NCBI GenBank assembly: GCA_017591395.1
Contig: WEDG01003369.1
Location: 1-64,000, forward strand
DNA length: 64,000 bases
Reading direction: 5' to 3'
Source: Schistocephalus solidus
Lineage: Eukaryota; Platyhelminthes; Cestoda; Diphyllobothriidea; Diphyllobothriidae
The notes under the pieces were generated by a model that saw only the letters and a program-made list of their open reading frames with translations, made no database searches and was not told the origin of the DNA. The translations under genes were made by a program, and so were the position numbers. Position 1 is the first letter of the stretch; each line of letters opens with the position of its first letter. Of the stretch, positions 1 through 10,400 are shown one piece after another.

Positions 1-389
1 TGCATTCACTTTTTCTTCCCCTTCTTTTGAACTAGCATTGCCAACTCTTGGCAACCTTGATATTTTCCTCCAAATATGCAACCCTGACGACAGTCTCCAG
101 GTTCTGTTGATGATCGAGGCGGGTTCTGATTGTTTCGCCTCTTTGGTGATGGACTTTGCAGTCAGCAAGGTCGCATCTCGATGATGATCTCGTGACCTCT
201 TCTGTCCCCTCTTCGTTTCGACAATGTTGTCTACGATGAGTTCGTCCTCTCTCACCTCCACCGGTGTTTATAAACAGTAACTCTGACTTCTATATTATCT
301 CTCACCCGACAAGGAGCGACCCGAACCCTCATACGTTGTCAGAAACATCACAATACTATCCCATTGCATTTAGCTATTAATTTTTTATT
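1..389 (-). other. Unassigned stretch with one open frame
   Basis: On the - strand the frame from about 268 down to 1 has no stop for about 89 codons and runs off the window edge. It has no methionine and no motif I recognise. It is basic and could be part of a retroelement or an exon. Nothing else is visible here. Confidence 0.15.
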
Positions 390-700
390 GAAGCAGTTTT
401 TTTCTCCTATTTTTTTTAAATTTGCGGCTCGCCGATCTCCGCCTCCGATTTAATCCTAGGAGTTTTTTACTGCTTCTTTTCCAGTTCACCGTATATGCCA
501 AAGATTGTTGACTTTTGTTTTAAAAATGGCAAATCATTTTGAATCGGATATGTTTACCATACTACTCATTTCTGCTGTTCATATGGATGCTCACATAGTG
601 CAACAATTATCCACTTTTTATTTAGTTAAACAACGGTGCTAAGTTTGTAATGATGGGGCCCTCTGGGCTTTAAATATACTATTTATTTATTTATTTAAAA
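390..700 (+). mobile_element. Non-LTR retrotransposon 3' end fragment with TTTA tail
   Basis: Positions 390-510 (blocks 'tttttctcct', 'gcctcc', 'taggagttttttactgc', 'ccagttcacc') are a diverged match to the 3' region of the poly(A) element at 31586-34613 (compare 34330-34435). The stretch ends in a 'tatttatttattta' simple tail at about 683-697, as expected for the 3' end of a non-LTR element. No coding part is left. Confidence 0.4.
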
Positions 701-839
701 TTTCAGCTGATTTCATACAATAAAAAGAAAACGACGAACTGAGCACAATTTCAAACCAATTGATCCTATTGATTATATGGCCGGCAAAAATAATATGGAG
801 CAGTAAAAAGAGCATTTTTTCAAACTGAAAATTTATAAA

Positions 840-1290
840 CAGTTCACTTCTAGGGGCAAGAAATATGAGTTGCTCGTGCCAAACTTAGCCAATAACTACT
901 GCATGGAAAGGAAAAGCTTATCAAGCCAGATAACTTGGGAAATCGCATCATCCATATGACGACAAGCAAGCAAAGAACAAATGTGTCGCAGTAGTGGTAA
1001 AGGCATTTGATCGCCGAGTTTGACCTGCATGAAAAGCTCACGCAGCACGGGGTCGGCCGACTTGGCTGTAAGATGAGCTTAAGCGTCCTTCAACTGTGTG
1101 TAAGGCTCATAAGCCGGAAGCGGATAAAGGAGATCCTCAACGTCAACGGTATCACCGAAGGGAAGTAATTGCACTGCGTATTAAAAGCGCGTGCGTTCAC
1201 TGGTGATATGGCATTTGTAGAAGGTGGCCTTGATATTCTTAAACCATACGCGGGGTTGCGCGGTGTAAATGAGGACAATTTGGAGGAGTG
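840..1290 (-). pseudogene. Ty3/Gypsy-type gag fragment, copy 1
   Basis: Read on the - strand, the translation contains 'EPYTQLKDAQAHLTAKSAD' followed by 'VLRELFMQVKLGDQ', 'RHMDDAISQVIWLDKL' and 'LLAKFGTSNS'. This is the pattern of flatworm Ty3/Gypsy capsid (gag) proteins, which form the particle that packages element RNA. Frame changes and stops interrupt it, so it is a relic. The same segment recurs at 5050-5476 in the same orientation with many differences, so these are two old copies rather than a recent duplication. Confidence 0.6.
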
Positions 1291-3110
1291 TATTTATTTT
1301 TGCCAATGAACAGGCAAGGTCAACAGAGATTTACAGTAGAGGGTCGAACTGACAGTCAACAAAACTCCTGATCGTTCTTTCAAGTGTTTCAAGGAGAAAA
1401 ACTGCAGCTTATTAAGGAATTTAAGTTCAGGTTTCGAGGACGTTACTGGTCCAAACCCAGATGTAAGGAAAGGGAGCGAAAGAATTTTCACTACAAGTTC
1501 TAGATGAGTAAGCATTTAAGCTATAAGCTGTCAACTTAGCGTCATCTATGGTTTTCTTAAGGTGTTTTGAAGTACGGGGAGATGCGTTTTTCTCTGCGCT
1601 TTTAATGTGACCTAAGAGTTTTCATCATTTAATAAAGGGGTTTCGGCAACATTGACTCCATCAGCTGGTCTCCTTTCGTCAGACAGCCCCGTTCTACTGT
1701 AAAGATTTGTTGGATTAAGGGAAGAACGGAAGTGTTGTTTTGTAGATAAAAATGACGCGATAGTCTACGCAGAGTACGTTGGAATGATAAGGGGAGGTAG
1801 AATTTATCCTTGACATTAATTATTTTCTTACAGGAAACAAAACGAGAATTGAGTGGACCTAGAATTTGAGAGAATGTATATGTACAAACATTTACATCCA
1901 AACATAGATAGACGTTAGTCCAATCGTGGGAATAAAGATGTGTTAGAAACTCCCCCATATTTGCTGATCGGAAACCATTGAAAAAAATATCTTTTAGAAA
2001 ACGTTTCATTAGCCTCGATTTCTAGTGTAGAAAGAACAATGGCATGGTCAGAACTCCCAAGTGGGTCTTAAGGTTAAAACTGAAAATTGCTGAAAACCTC
2101 TGCAAAAAATAAGATCAATTATGTTTTATCATCAGGGTGGGACAATTAACTACCTGGTTCCACATGCCAATATCTATGGCCTCAAGTTAGTCTTCGAAAT
2201 TCGCAGTACCGAAAGGTGGAAACAAATGAACTTCAGCAAGAGTGAAGTCACCTGTAATCAAGCAGCACTTCAGATTTAAGTCAGCAGTTGCGTGAAATGC
2301 CTGCGAGAGACAAAGATCGTAATCCTCGCTGGCATTGGGGGGAAGGGGGTGATAGACACAACCAACTAGAAAGAGTAGTTATCTTTTAGAACTACTCAGA
2401 GCGCACAGCTCTCTTCTACCGCGGTAAACTATCGATAGTCCAACTGCAGAAATTTGGGCGGTTGCTTAACATAGATACAGCTTTTCCTCCACAATGGCCC
2501 TCGTGTCGGGCATTCCGAATGAAAGCGTAGCCTATAATAGAAAGTTCAGAGTCGGACACACAGAGTGTTGCCCATATCTCGGTAACTATTCATATGTCGG
2601 GGCGGGGAAGGAAAACCAGAATCTGGAGCAAAGACATCTTATTAAGCTGAGATCTGGCATTTAGGACGAATATTTTAAGCAGGCACGTTTTTGGTTTCTG
2701 AAACCGGACAGTTAGGCTGTCAGAGTGACGGCCTTCGGCCCAAAAAAATGCTCTTTTCACTTGAACTATTTGTCCTTGCCTTATTTTGAGATGTGCCTCA
2801 CCATTGGGCTTTCGTGTTTCCAGTTCTATGATTAATCGTCTCATTTTACTTTGCTCTTTCAGCTCATATTCCGGTTGTAAAAAATCTTCAGATTGCAGAC
2901 TCCGTAGGGCTTATTTGCTCTGTAGCAGGAGCTGTGCCTTGCTTCGTTTGCTAAGAGGATTTTAAGAGGTCTTGGTTGAGGATTTGAATCGGATGCTGAC
3001 AGAGACTTCCCTTTTTCAATATGCCTTACGAATGTGGATGGACTTGCCATCCGTAAGCAACGTTTTTGCATACAATTGAAGGAGATCCAAGTAATATTTA
3101 ACTCGCTCAT
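1290..3110 (-). mobile_element. CR1-like non-LTR retrotransposon relic (ORF1 end and endonuclease)
   Basis: Read right to left this is the 5' half of a non-LTR element. At 2859-3110 and 2590-2844 the translation has 'PRPLKILL', 'NLKIFYNRNMS' and 'NGEAHLKIRQGQIVQVKRA', the end of the RNA-binding ORF1 protein of CR1/L2-type elements. It is followed by 'FVLNARSQLNKMSLLQ', the start of the apurinic endonuclease domain. Positions 2550-1629 carry the rest of the endonuclease in broken frames (for example 'SDSELSIIGY' and 'SSDHAIVLS'), then the linker 'WTNVYLCLDVNVCTYTFSQI'. The order matches the element at 27140-30110. Stops and frameshifts throughout show it is dead. Confidence 0.65.
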
Positions 3111-4341
3111 TTGGATTTATCGACGCTGACTCCGGGATCCCTTAAATGACTACATTATGTTATGGACTCAATCAAGATCTTGTTTGCAACTCAGGTCTTT
3201 TAACTGAGTGAGTACTTATATCCAGTTCACTTGGTCAAATAGGTTCAGATAAATCAGGTGTTGGGCCGGCTGGAGACAAATCCGTATCCGACTTTGTCTT
3301 CTTAAACCTTTTCCTTTTTGCCTTTATAAACCCACCAACATCTTTAACATCGCATGTTGATGCAACGTCAAGCAGCGATGAAGCTCTGGGTTGTTAGGCC
3401 AGATTATTGCTAATTCTGCCTGAGCTTAGTGATGATGGTGTTGTACAAGGGCTAGATGGGACACCCTTTCGAACTAGCGACACTTCCTTTTTTACTGGGT
3501 TCGGTAAACTTGAAAGCTTTTATGTGAGTATAAGGTAAGCTTAAAGAGGCTTCATGTGCATATGAATTTTGTTTTGCGGTAGGTTTTGACGGACAAGAGC
3601 TTTTTTAACAGGTGTGCAAGAAATAGAATTTTAAGTTTTCAATTTCTTGCCCTAGATTGCATACCCTGTTCCATCCCTAAGAAATTTCTGTAGGAAACTG
3701 AAACACTTCATACATGTTTCATCTTCGTAAGCTTAATTAATTAAGCTTGCTAGACTTTTTGCCCGTTTAGCGGGATGTGAAAAATTAGCAAAATAACGAT
3801 AAATGCAAGTATTTTGTGCTAGTCTATTAATTTTCTGCTAACAATCCCCTACATATATGACAGAGTTTTAAAAGGCGTCGATAAACGGTCCTACGTGATT
3901 TTTCGGTTCATGTTTGAAACAAGGTCGTGGATCAATTTTTCATAGCAATAAATTCGAGGCACCTGCGCTTTGCATACTTATGGGGATACAGAGAAAAAGC
4001 TATTTATGATCGAAGTGCCACAAAATTACCAGGTTAGTGTATTCAAAAATAAGAATAGGAAAATAAAAGGACACAATATTTGGTTTGAGCCATTTTCGCG
4101 AATAAAAGCAGATGAAGGGAGCACACAGCCAGCGTGAGTTTCAGAAATAAGCAAAGAACGAAGCTTGCGATTCCACTTGAGAAAAATCTTGGGGCAGGGA
4201 AAAATCCACAGCAGTGGGATTTTTGTTTATTTTAAAGCCTCAGAATCCTAACGCTTAAGTCGCAATTTACGAACTCAGAGGAATATGCAGACAATCCTTT
4301 AATAATTGCCCAGTACCGTGTCTTCTACACTGAGGTATAGG
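3111..4341. other. No gene recognised; contains a 20-bp palindrome
   Basis: No coding region or known repeat could be supported here. A perfect 20-bp palindrome, AAGCTTAATTAATTAAGCTT, lies at 3729-3748. The part next to 3110 may hold the remainder of the CR1-like ORF1, but I could not trace it. Confidence 0.3.
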
Positions 4342-5476
4342 CTAAAATTTCGTAGGCTCAATGGAATTGAAATTCGAAACTACGTTCAAACGATGCGCTA
4401 TTAGCAGCCTGTACTGAGAATTGTGAAGGCTTGAGGTGGTGACGATATGGTAGCGGGAGAACTCTAACTTCATCACCGGTATTGACAAGGAAACCGAGAC
4501 CACTGAAGTTATCAGCAATAAAGGTGAGGCAACTGTTCGTGACTGGCCAGCCGCAGTCATTGCCATTACTGGCTGGCGTTGTCATTTAACTCTTTTGGCG
4601 ATTGTGTGAATGGGCACGGTGAGATACACTTGCGTGCTTTTACACCGTAGATACGATGGTACCAGCACAGGGTCAGCGGTGTCTATTCCTTTGATAAGAA
4701 CTGTCAACGTGAAATTATTTGACGTCCGGTTGATGGCAGAACACATGGTGCTGACTTGCGTGCATAAGATGTGTACTGTGTTCTTTAATTCTTCGTAGTC
4801 ACTGTTGCGCATGCTATTTTGCGCTTGCAAAAGGCATAAGGATGAGGCGTCCCGTCGAGAGGCACAGCCGCATGACGACAACTCCACGTAGATAGTGTCA
4901 AGTTCTGGCTTTATAGTGCCTGCATGAGCAGAATTACCAACATTATCAGATCTTGAAGTGGAGACTGATTTCTGTCAAAGACTTGAACATGCGGCCCCAC
5001 TAGGGCAGCCTTCCATGATTCGGTCTGCATGAGTAGCTAGTTCCTCTAATGAGTTGCTCGTGTCAAGCTTAGCCAATAACTACTGCATGGGAAGGAGAAG
5101 CTCATCAAGCCAAATAACTTGGGAAATCGCATCATCCATATGACGACAAGCAAGCAAAGAACACATGTGTTGCATTAGTTATGAAGGCGTTTGATCGCCG
5201 AGTTTGATCTGCGTGAAAGGCTCACGCAGCACGGGGTCGGCCGACTTGGCTGTAAGATGAGCTTAAGCGTCCTTCAACTGGGTGTAAGGCTCCTCAGCAG
5301 AAATTGAATCCAGGAGATCCTCAACGTCAATGGCAAAATCGAAGGGAAGCGATTGCACTACGTATAAATTGCGCGTGCGTTCACTGGTGATAAGGCGTGT
5401 CAAGAAGACGGCCTCGATCTTCTAAAATCATACGCGGTGGTTGCTCGGCGTATATAGGGACAATTTGGAAGAGGTT
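4342..5476 (-). mobile_element. Ty3/Gypsy-type gag and protease relic, copy 2
   Basis: On the - strand the segment starts (right side) with the same gag region as 840-1290 ('EPYTQLKDA', 'RHMDDAISQVIWLDEL'). It continues through 'DTSNSLEELATHADRIMEG', a typical gag C-terminal motif. An open frame at 4582-4887 follows, then an aspartic-protease-like frame at 4358-4585. Reverse transcriptase and integrase are absent, so the copy is truncated as well as frame-broken. It shows the family once encoded the gag-protease order usual for Ty3/Gypsy elements. Confidence 0.6.
4358..4585 (-). pseudogene. Retroelement aspartic protease relic
   Basis: The translation contains 'FLVNTGDEVRVLPLP', the position of the retropepsin active-site signature usually read as VDTGAEVSVLP in flatworm Ty3/Gypsy elements. 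The downstream 'LQAANGT'-like segment appears as 'VQAANSA'. The catalytic aspartate is replaced by asparagine, so the protease would be inactive even if the frame were intact. A protease of this kind would cut the element's own polyprotein. Confidence 0.55.
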
Positions 5477-6144
5477 TTAACTTCAAGAGAGTCTGTATTA
5501 ATCTTGGCGTTCATCATAGTAATTTATATGGTGCGTACTCATAGAAAAACCTGGTCACCATTGTTGTAGTTAAGACAAGGGTTAAAACTGCTATAAACTA
5601 CAGTGTACGAATAAAATAACGCTAAGTGGGAAGTGCGTGTCTAAACTACAAAAGACAAAAGGACAGTACAACAACAGAGGATTGTTAGAATGCAGACTCA
5701 CTAAACCGTTGCCTTGTAAAATAGCGAGTGTTGCTGAGGTATGTTTTGAGCTCTACACTATATCCAGAAAGCTTTGGAACAAGAAAAATTAGCAGAGCCA
5801 GTAGTTCAGTTGAGATAACACCTGGTGGAAAACAATCTAGGAATGAAGATCGATCGTTGTAATTGACTGTAAATAATTAAGCAGATCAGCACCATGAAGA
5901 GAGCACTGATGACATACAGAAGCAAAAACTGGAGCTGCCCATTCGCGAATCAAAGATCGCTGTGTGTTTTTTTAGCACATTAAGCAAGCCTTCATTTATG
6001 TTCAGGTGAACAAGAAAAATATAAAAATACAAATTGTACCAATACCTACAGCTGTGGGAATATTTTGGTCGTGCGTGGCTTTAACTATGTAATTTAGACC
6101 ACTTTGGAGTGTTCTGTCACAGAAGGGTTTGAATACCATATATA
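5477..6144. other. No feature recognised
   Basis: AT-rich sequence without a supportable frame or repeat between the Gypsy relic and the SINE. Confidence 0.3.
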
Positions 6145-6332
6145 GCAACGAGCCCGTGGCTCAATGGTAGATCGTTTGACTCAAATACCAAAGGTCGCGG
6201 GTTTCGAATCCCAGGTGTTCCACACTTGGGATTGGGTATAACTAGCTGATGACGATTCATAAGCCAGAAATGGCCATTTCGGTCTCCCCTGTCTTTTTCG
6301 GTTCCACATTATCAATATATATATATATAGGT
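6145..6332 (+). mobile_element. tRNA-derived SINE with AT tail
   Basis: Starts with a tRNA-like head 'GCCCGTGGCTCAATGGTAGA' (A-box-like) and 'GGTCGCGGGTTTCGAATCCC' (B-box-like, one extra T). The family body follows ('ACACTTGGGATTGGGTAT', 'GCTGATGACG', 'AAGCCAGAAATGGCCATTTC', 'GTCTTTTTCGGTTCC'), then an 'atatatatata' tail. The same body occurs at 19283-19437 (-), 63165-63386 (+), 63478-63654 (+) and 63808-63975 (-). An internal RNA polymerase III promoter is expected from the boxes. This is a mobile repeat, not a working tRNA gene. Confidence 0.75.
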
Positions 6333-7110
6333 TTTATGTGTGGTTATTGGATGATATCAAATTTGAACAATGATTTTGTAAAGCGACTCTTGGTGCTCTC
6401 TAGTTTCTTCCGGCCATAATAAGGCGTTATGCTAATGAAATCTGAGTAGTAAATTCAGGAGTGTGTTAACCGAAACTTTATAAAATTGTGCCTTCTGTGT
6501 ATTTATGTTGAAAATTTTACCTACGATTCCGCAAAGGTGAGTGATTTTCGATGATATTTGGCCAGTCTTAGATAATTCAGGATACTGGGTTGCGATTAAA
6601 CTTGGGATGGTATTAACAAGTGCGCGGAACATTTTCACCAGAAATGAAGGATTTTTCTTACTCAGTTTCTATTTGTAAGCAATACATTCGCCAACTGAAA
6701 TGTAGAATCATCTACATTCCATATCGCTGCTGCCAACATTCAGACATGAGCAAAATATACCTGTTGAGAAAAATAGATAACGAAACCTTAAAGTTATGAA
6801 CCAAACACTTCATTTGTTTAGGATGATCTAACTTGCTTACTAATTTTCGGTTTTTCATAGTCTTCTTGTTTGTGCGGAGTGATTTATTTTTTATGTTGTA
6901 GTGTATTAGTTTCTGCCTTAGCTCATTGGTTTTTTCAGCCAGACGCCCTTTCGGGACTTGGGTCGTGTGTGTTTATTTCCGGGTCAATCCTCCTTCTGTG
7001 AAGTGAGTGTGCCTGGTTTGTGTAGCTGAGAAGTTATGCGTGGTGCAAATTTTTCTGACTGGAATCTAATTTTACACGTTAGTTTCTCAAAACTATCTAA
7101 CCTCCTCTAG
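6333..7110. other. No feature recognised upstream of first visible INTS4 exon
   Basis: AT-rich sequence with no frame or repeat I can support. It is presumably intronic in INTS4, because the first recognised exon starts at a splice acceptor and corresponds to about residue 200 of human INTS4. The acceptor tract is 'cctcctctag' at 7101-7110. Confidence 0.3.
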
Positions 7111-7404
7111 CATTTGCAATTCGGTGGACCGAATTCTCGCTTAAAGTCCTTAAATTCACTAGCGTCAAACGTTGCGCCTAATATTGAGATCGGCGGACAT
7201 GCTGTTGCCGAAATAATACTCTCTTTCTGTGACGACGGTGATGCCAGGGTTCGGGCATGCGCGCTTAGCTGTCTGTGCACCTGGATTAAACCGGAAGGCA
7301 ACTCCGATGAATCGCAAAGAAAATTTAGATCAGAATGGATTACTGAGAACTGGGTTCGAGTGTACATAGCTGCTTGCCGCCTTATAACAGAAGACGTTTC
7401 AATG
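7111..7404 (+). CDS. INTS4: INTS4 exon (HEAT repeats)
   Basis: 98 codons, phase 0 to 0, acceptor 'cctctag', donor 'gttagt'. It encodes 'EIILSFCDDGDARVRACALS', which matches the human HEAT repeat containing 'DYFSDQDPRVRTAAIKAM', and ends in 'YIAACRLITEDVSM', matching 'YNQACKLLSDDYEQ'. An intron of 5.1 kb follows. Confidence 0.85.
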
Positions 7405-10400
7405 GTTAGTTTAACCTATTTTATTAAACTATGACATTTTCGTCTTGCCATTTACCAATGTTTATAGGGGAACGCGAGCATATTCTGTCATTTTCCTTGT
7501 ACGGTTTTGAGCTTTAATATCGTTTACAATTTCAGACAAAATTTTACTTTTGCAGCTGATGACATGAAGAGCAAAGAAATTTGACAAGTATTCTTTAAAA
7601 ATGCATCGATCCATCGTTGATGTAGTCAATAAACCAGTTCATGCTTATTGCAAATGTTAGAAATTTCCTTCATCCTGATGTGAACTCCTTTACAATGCTT
7701 ATATTGTGAATGAACTTATTATGTTAATTATCACCCCAACGTTCAGTTTATTTGAACTGATGACTTTTAGCTCAAAGTCTTCAGTTCAATTTGCTCTGTA
7801 GCAATATCCGAATCTGAAAGCTATGTTCTCTGCTGTTGTCTACTAGAAAATTTCTCCAGCGTCATGTTATTCGGATTCTATTGCTTCGTCCAACTTGTTA
7901 ACTTTCCTCATACCCCAGTTACTTTAACGAACCCGTAGTGGTGATGCCGAGAGTACCCAAACGCTATGTGACAGAATATTCGTTATTGGAGATGTAAAAA
8001 ATTGATTCTTCTGAGCAGTGTAACTGCCCAGCCACCTGATTTTTCTTAACAATTTTGTTTCCTCAAGCATAAATGAACTTAATTGAATTAGTGGTCTGCA
8101 GGGAAATGTTACCTTACTTATGGGTCATGCATGAGCCTATGAAATATCGGCTTTGTACACGCTCATAACCAGTTAGTCTGATTACGTGTCTTATGCGCTT
8201 ACTGGACACGCGAATAGTTTTCATTTTTATCGATATTTGAGTATGTGTTCTTTTAGTTACCGTATTCCATTGCATGTATTTTATTCAAATCTTGTTTAAT
8301 ATCCGACTCATACATGCTTTGTGTAAGTCTATCGGCAGTCGGTCGTAACTCCATATCCTTTATAGATTTTCAAAGACTTTGGCTTCTGAACGAGGGAAAT
8401 TAAAATCTCTCGCGGGTGAAATGTTCACTAACGTCATACTTAAAATTTGTGAAGACAAGGCGTCTGATCTGAAAGTACTCATACTAGGGCCCGAAGTAAT
8501 CTTTATGGTTGATAGTGAAATTATAATTGAAAAAACATGCCGTTTCTCCCGTGGACATTTTTACGGTGCGGCCCCCCTTTTATCTCCGCTTAGCAGTCGT
8601 TATATTAAGGAGCAACCATTTATTTTCAAGGCCGTCAGCAGCCAGTAAGCCAACTCCATACATGCAGGCTACACACGTACTCGGGCGATTTATTCAAGAA
8701 TCTCGTAAGTTCTGGTACGTTATTCGAGGTACAACGAGCGTAGTGGTTTGATCGTCTTCAACTCTCGTGCTTTTTATCCAGAGAACCGGTGAATCCATGA
8801 CCCGATAATCATACCATTCATTAGGCAATATGTTTAAGATTAAGACTCCAATGCCAACTGGGCGTGCGTCCCGTGCTGCGATGAAATCAAACTGAAGGTT
8901 TGCTTGCCTCATTAATTTTTCAATGCTGCACAGACTTATGGAACCTGTCAATCGGTTAATTAACACTTATTCTTGAAGCGTCAGGCTGTTCGAACTATGT
9001 TAATTTACTACACCGGAAAACATCCGCCTTACTGCCAAATGTCGACAATTTAAATCCCGGATCGACTCCATCCCAGAACGAAGGTCTTCTGAGGTTTGCG
9101 TGCTGGGCCAAGCCAACCTCATAAGCAGTATGCTGTCATTTTAAAAGAACATATTACGGTCGCAACTTTTTCAAATGTATGGTCGGACATGAAAATATAG
9201 ACCCCCCAACCTCTGGACTACAGGTGGCCTTGCACCAACCTCAAGGGGGATACCTATGCCCGTGTTCTAAGTTGAACCATAGAACTAACTTTAACACGGC
9301 TTTAGGGTCATCAGTTCAATTAGCATCCCAGTTTCCGGAATCTGTGACTGTGCTCCGTATTAAGGCCGATGCAATCCAAAGACTCCCTAAACCAAAACTT
9401 GTTCTGCGCATTCATATAGATATCTACTGCCTGCTTCGTAGTCGCTGTGGGAAATACGGTCTTCTTCAAACGTACGAATTTATTTTTTTCCTTCTGCGCT
9501 GCCCTTTTCGTTAATTATTTAGAACAGTACGCTTCATTAATCATGGATGCTTCGTTTCAATTCTGTCCAGTTGAGCCCTCCTGGACTTCCTAGTTTCCAC
9601 AGTATAGCGTTTGCTCGGTCCACATGGTACAGTACATTTGGGAAGCCATCTGAAACCCTTGAATATGCCGTCGTTATAAACTGATTTGTTAAGTTTGTTT
9701 GTACTGCTGTCAATTCTGTCATATACAGCTACTGCCAGCAATTCATTGAAAAGCTTAGTCCACCAACGACGACTCCACATACGACGCATATCACCACTTA
9801 AGTCGTATGCACTTTTCCATATATTTTGGCGTATATCGATAGTGTATTTGCGTTATTGAAAGGGTTAAATAGTTTAATTAATTGGTCCTGTTTATAAAAA
9901 CAGCATATGCATGAAAACCTTTTTTCTTAAGCAACAAAATATTTTGGTTTAAAAAAATGTCATAATTTAGACAACATTTTAAAAGTCTGTTTTGCTATAC
10001 TGGCTCGCGGAGCATACCTCTTCTAGATATTCGATTTTGCTCAGGAATATTGACCGACGTCGTACTACGAGTGGCCTTATGCAAAATTCCAGGGAACTGA
10101 GGTTAGAAGGGTTAAGGCTCTGAGAGTTAGTGCTAAGTTTACGGCCATAAGGGTTAGGGTTAGTTTTAGGGTTTGAGTTAGACACGGGAAAAAGCACCCC
10201 GAAGTCATATTTCCGTGCCCAATCATGTATTTGAATAATTTCTCTCATTGGCTGTTCTTCCAGCATGACAGCACACTATTTATAAAGTCGCCTTCGACCA
10301 GCACCCAAGCCAGGCAGTTATGCATCCCAACATTAAAAGCTGCCAATAATTTTCCCGGAAACGTACCCTTTTGCACCAAACTACCTCGTGTTTTAGATTA

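Noticed and set aside
6151..6222. Functional tRNA gene
   Set aside because: A-box and B-box words are present, but there is no closing acceptor stem, the T arm has an extra base, and a SINE body follows. The same head recurs in mobile copies.
10149..10173. Interstitial telomere
   Set aside because: Only two exact TTAGGG-type units; too short to distinguish from chance.
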